Positions 63,804 to 64,000 of a DNA stretch of 64,000 bases are shown in pieces. Location: assembly GCF_010183535.1 (NCBI RefSeq), contig NC_071332.1, positions 11,594,001 through 11,658,000 on the forward strand, read 5' to 3'. Each line of letters begins with the position of its first letter. Within the stretch, counting starts at the first letter, position 1. Origin of the DNA: Caenorhabditis remanei. Its lineage: Eukaryota > Nematoda > Chromadorea > Rhabditida > Rhabditidae. The notes under the pieces were generated by a model. That model had not been told where the DNA came from and did no database searches. It saw nothing but the letters and a program-made list of their open reading frames with translations. Position numbers and translations under genes: made by a program.

Positions 63804-64000
63804 TGGAAACCCGCGAGGTTTCTCGAAGATTCCAACGTCTCCGACTCGTGCAAAGAGGGGAACCTCTAGGAGAACATCATACTTTAAATCATGCACGAAA
63901 TCAACCACACAAAAACCATATACCAAGATTCACACAAGAATCCGATCCCAATGCTGAACAATACAAAACAACCTCGATTCATACACTAATGGTACACTCT
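63804..64000 (+). CDS. Open frame running off the window edge, possible mobile-element protein
   Basis: A frame starting METREVSRRFQRLRLVQRGE stays open to the last base, giving at least 65 codons. It is rich in Arg, His, Gln and Asn, a make-up seen in Gag-like proteins, but no domain is recognisable. It may equally be chance. Confidence 0.25.

Larger units (their letters stand above)
61503..64000. other. Right-end region without a firm gene
   Basis: From 61,503 to about 62,500 the DNA is ordinary AT-rich intergenic sequence. A short minus-strand frame (62,130-62,312) with a signal-like start was judged too weak. From about 62,500 onwards the sequence is more C-rich and loses the poly-A/T texture of its surroundings. 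Its short frames have no splice support. It may be the beginning of a mobile element cut by the window edge. Confidence 0.4.

Overview
The window is nuclear DNA of a Caenorhabditis-type nematode. It is AT-rich, its genes have many short introns (about 45-50 nt) with the worm acceptor consensus TTTCAG, and acceptor sites lie just upstream of several start codons, as expected for trans-splicing. Recognisable worm genes include unc-34 (Ena/VASP), sqv-6 (protein xylosyltransferase), adh-5 and a HORMA gene of the HTP-1/HTP-2 type. I recall the C. elegans homologues of unc-34, sqv-6, adh-5 and ergo-1 as lying on chromosome V, probably the left arm; this was not checked. I cannot name the species. 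Gene models were spliced by hand, and each complete model keeps an open frame through every junction.

Layout. 0-1.2 kb: a small secreted Cys/Gly- and Pro-rich protein. 1.2-9.5 kb: two tandem minus-strand Argonaute genes, best read as two ERGO-1-like paralogues, both with the slicer D-D-H residues. 9.5-15.5 kb: no gene seen, but two MITEs (one mariner-like, one hAT-like). 15.5-17.7 kb: a mostly disordered coiled-coil protein of unknown function. 18.5-21.15 kb: unc-34 on the minus strand, first coding exon not found. 21.15-30.66 kb: no gene seen; likely regulatory or first-intron DNA. 30.665-51.602 kb: a 10,469-bp direct tandem duplication, nearly identical throughout. Each unit holds sqv-6, a nested antisense gene in its last intron, a thiol dioxygenase of the ADO type, a TDRD3-like protein and the 3' part of adh-5. 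Only the right copy joins an intact adh-5; the left adh-5 is cut at the junction. 52.5-55.2 kb: a TRMT2A-like tRNA uridine methyltransferase. 55.3-57.6 kb: a nest of inverted repeats. 57.9-59.2 kb: the HTP-like meiotic axis gene. 59.8-61.5 kb: an unknown Cys4 zinc-binding protein. 61.5-64 kb: no firm gene; a compositionally different block may be the start of a retroelement.

The genes do not form one pathway. Common threads are germline and RNA biology (two Argonautes, TDRD3, tRNA methylation, HORMA axis protein) and widely expressed metabolism and glycan synthesis. The most striking structures are the near-perfect 10.5-kb duplication, which breaks one adh-5 copy and doubles four other genes, and the tandem Argonaute pair.
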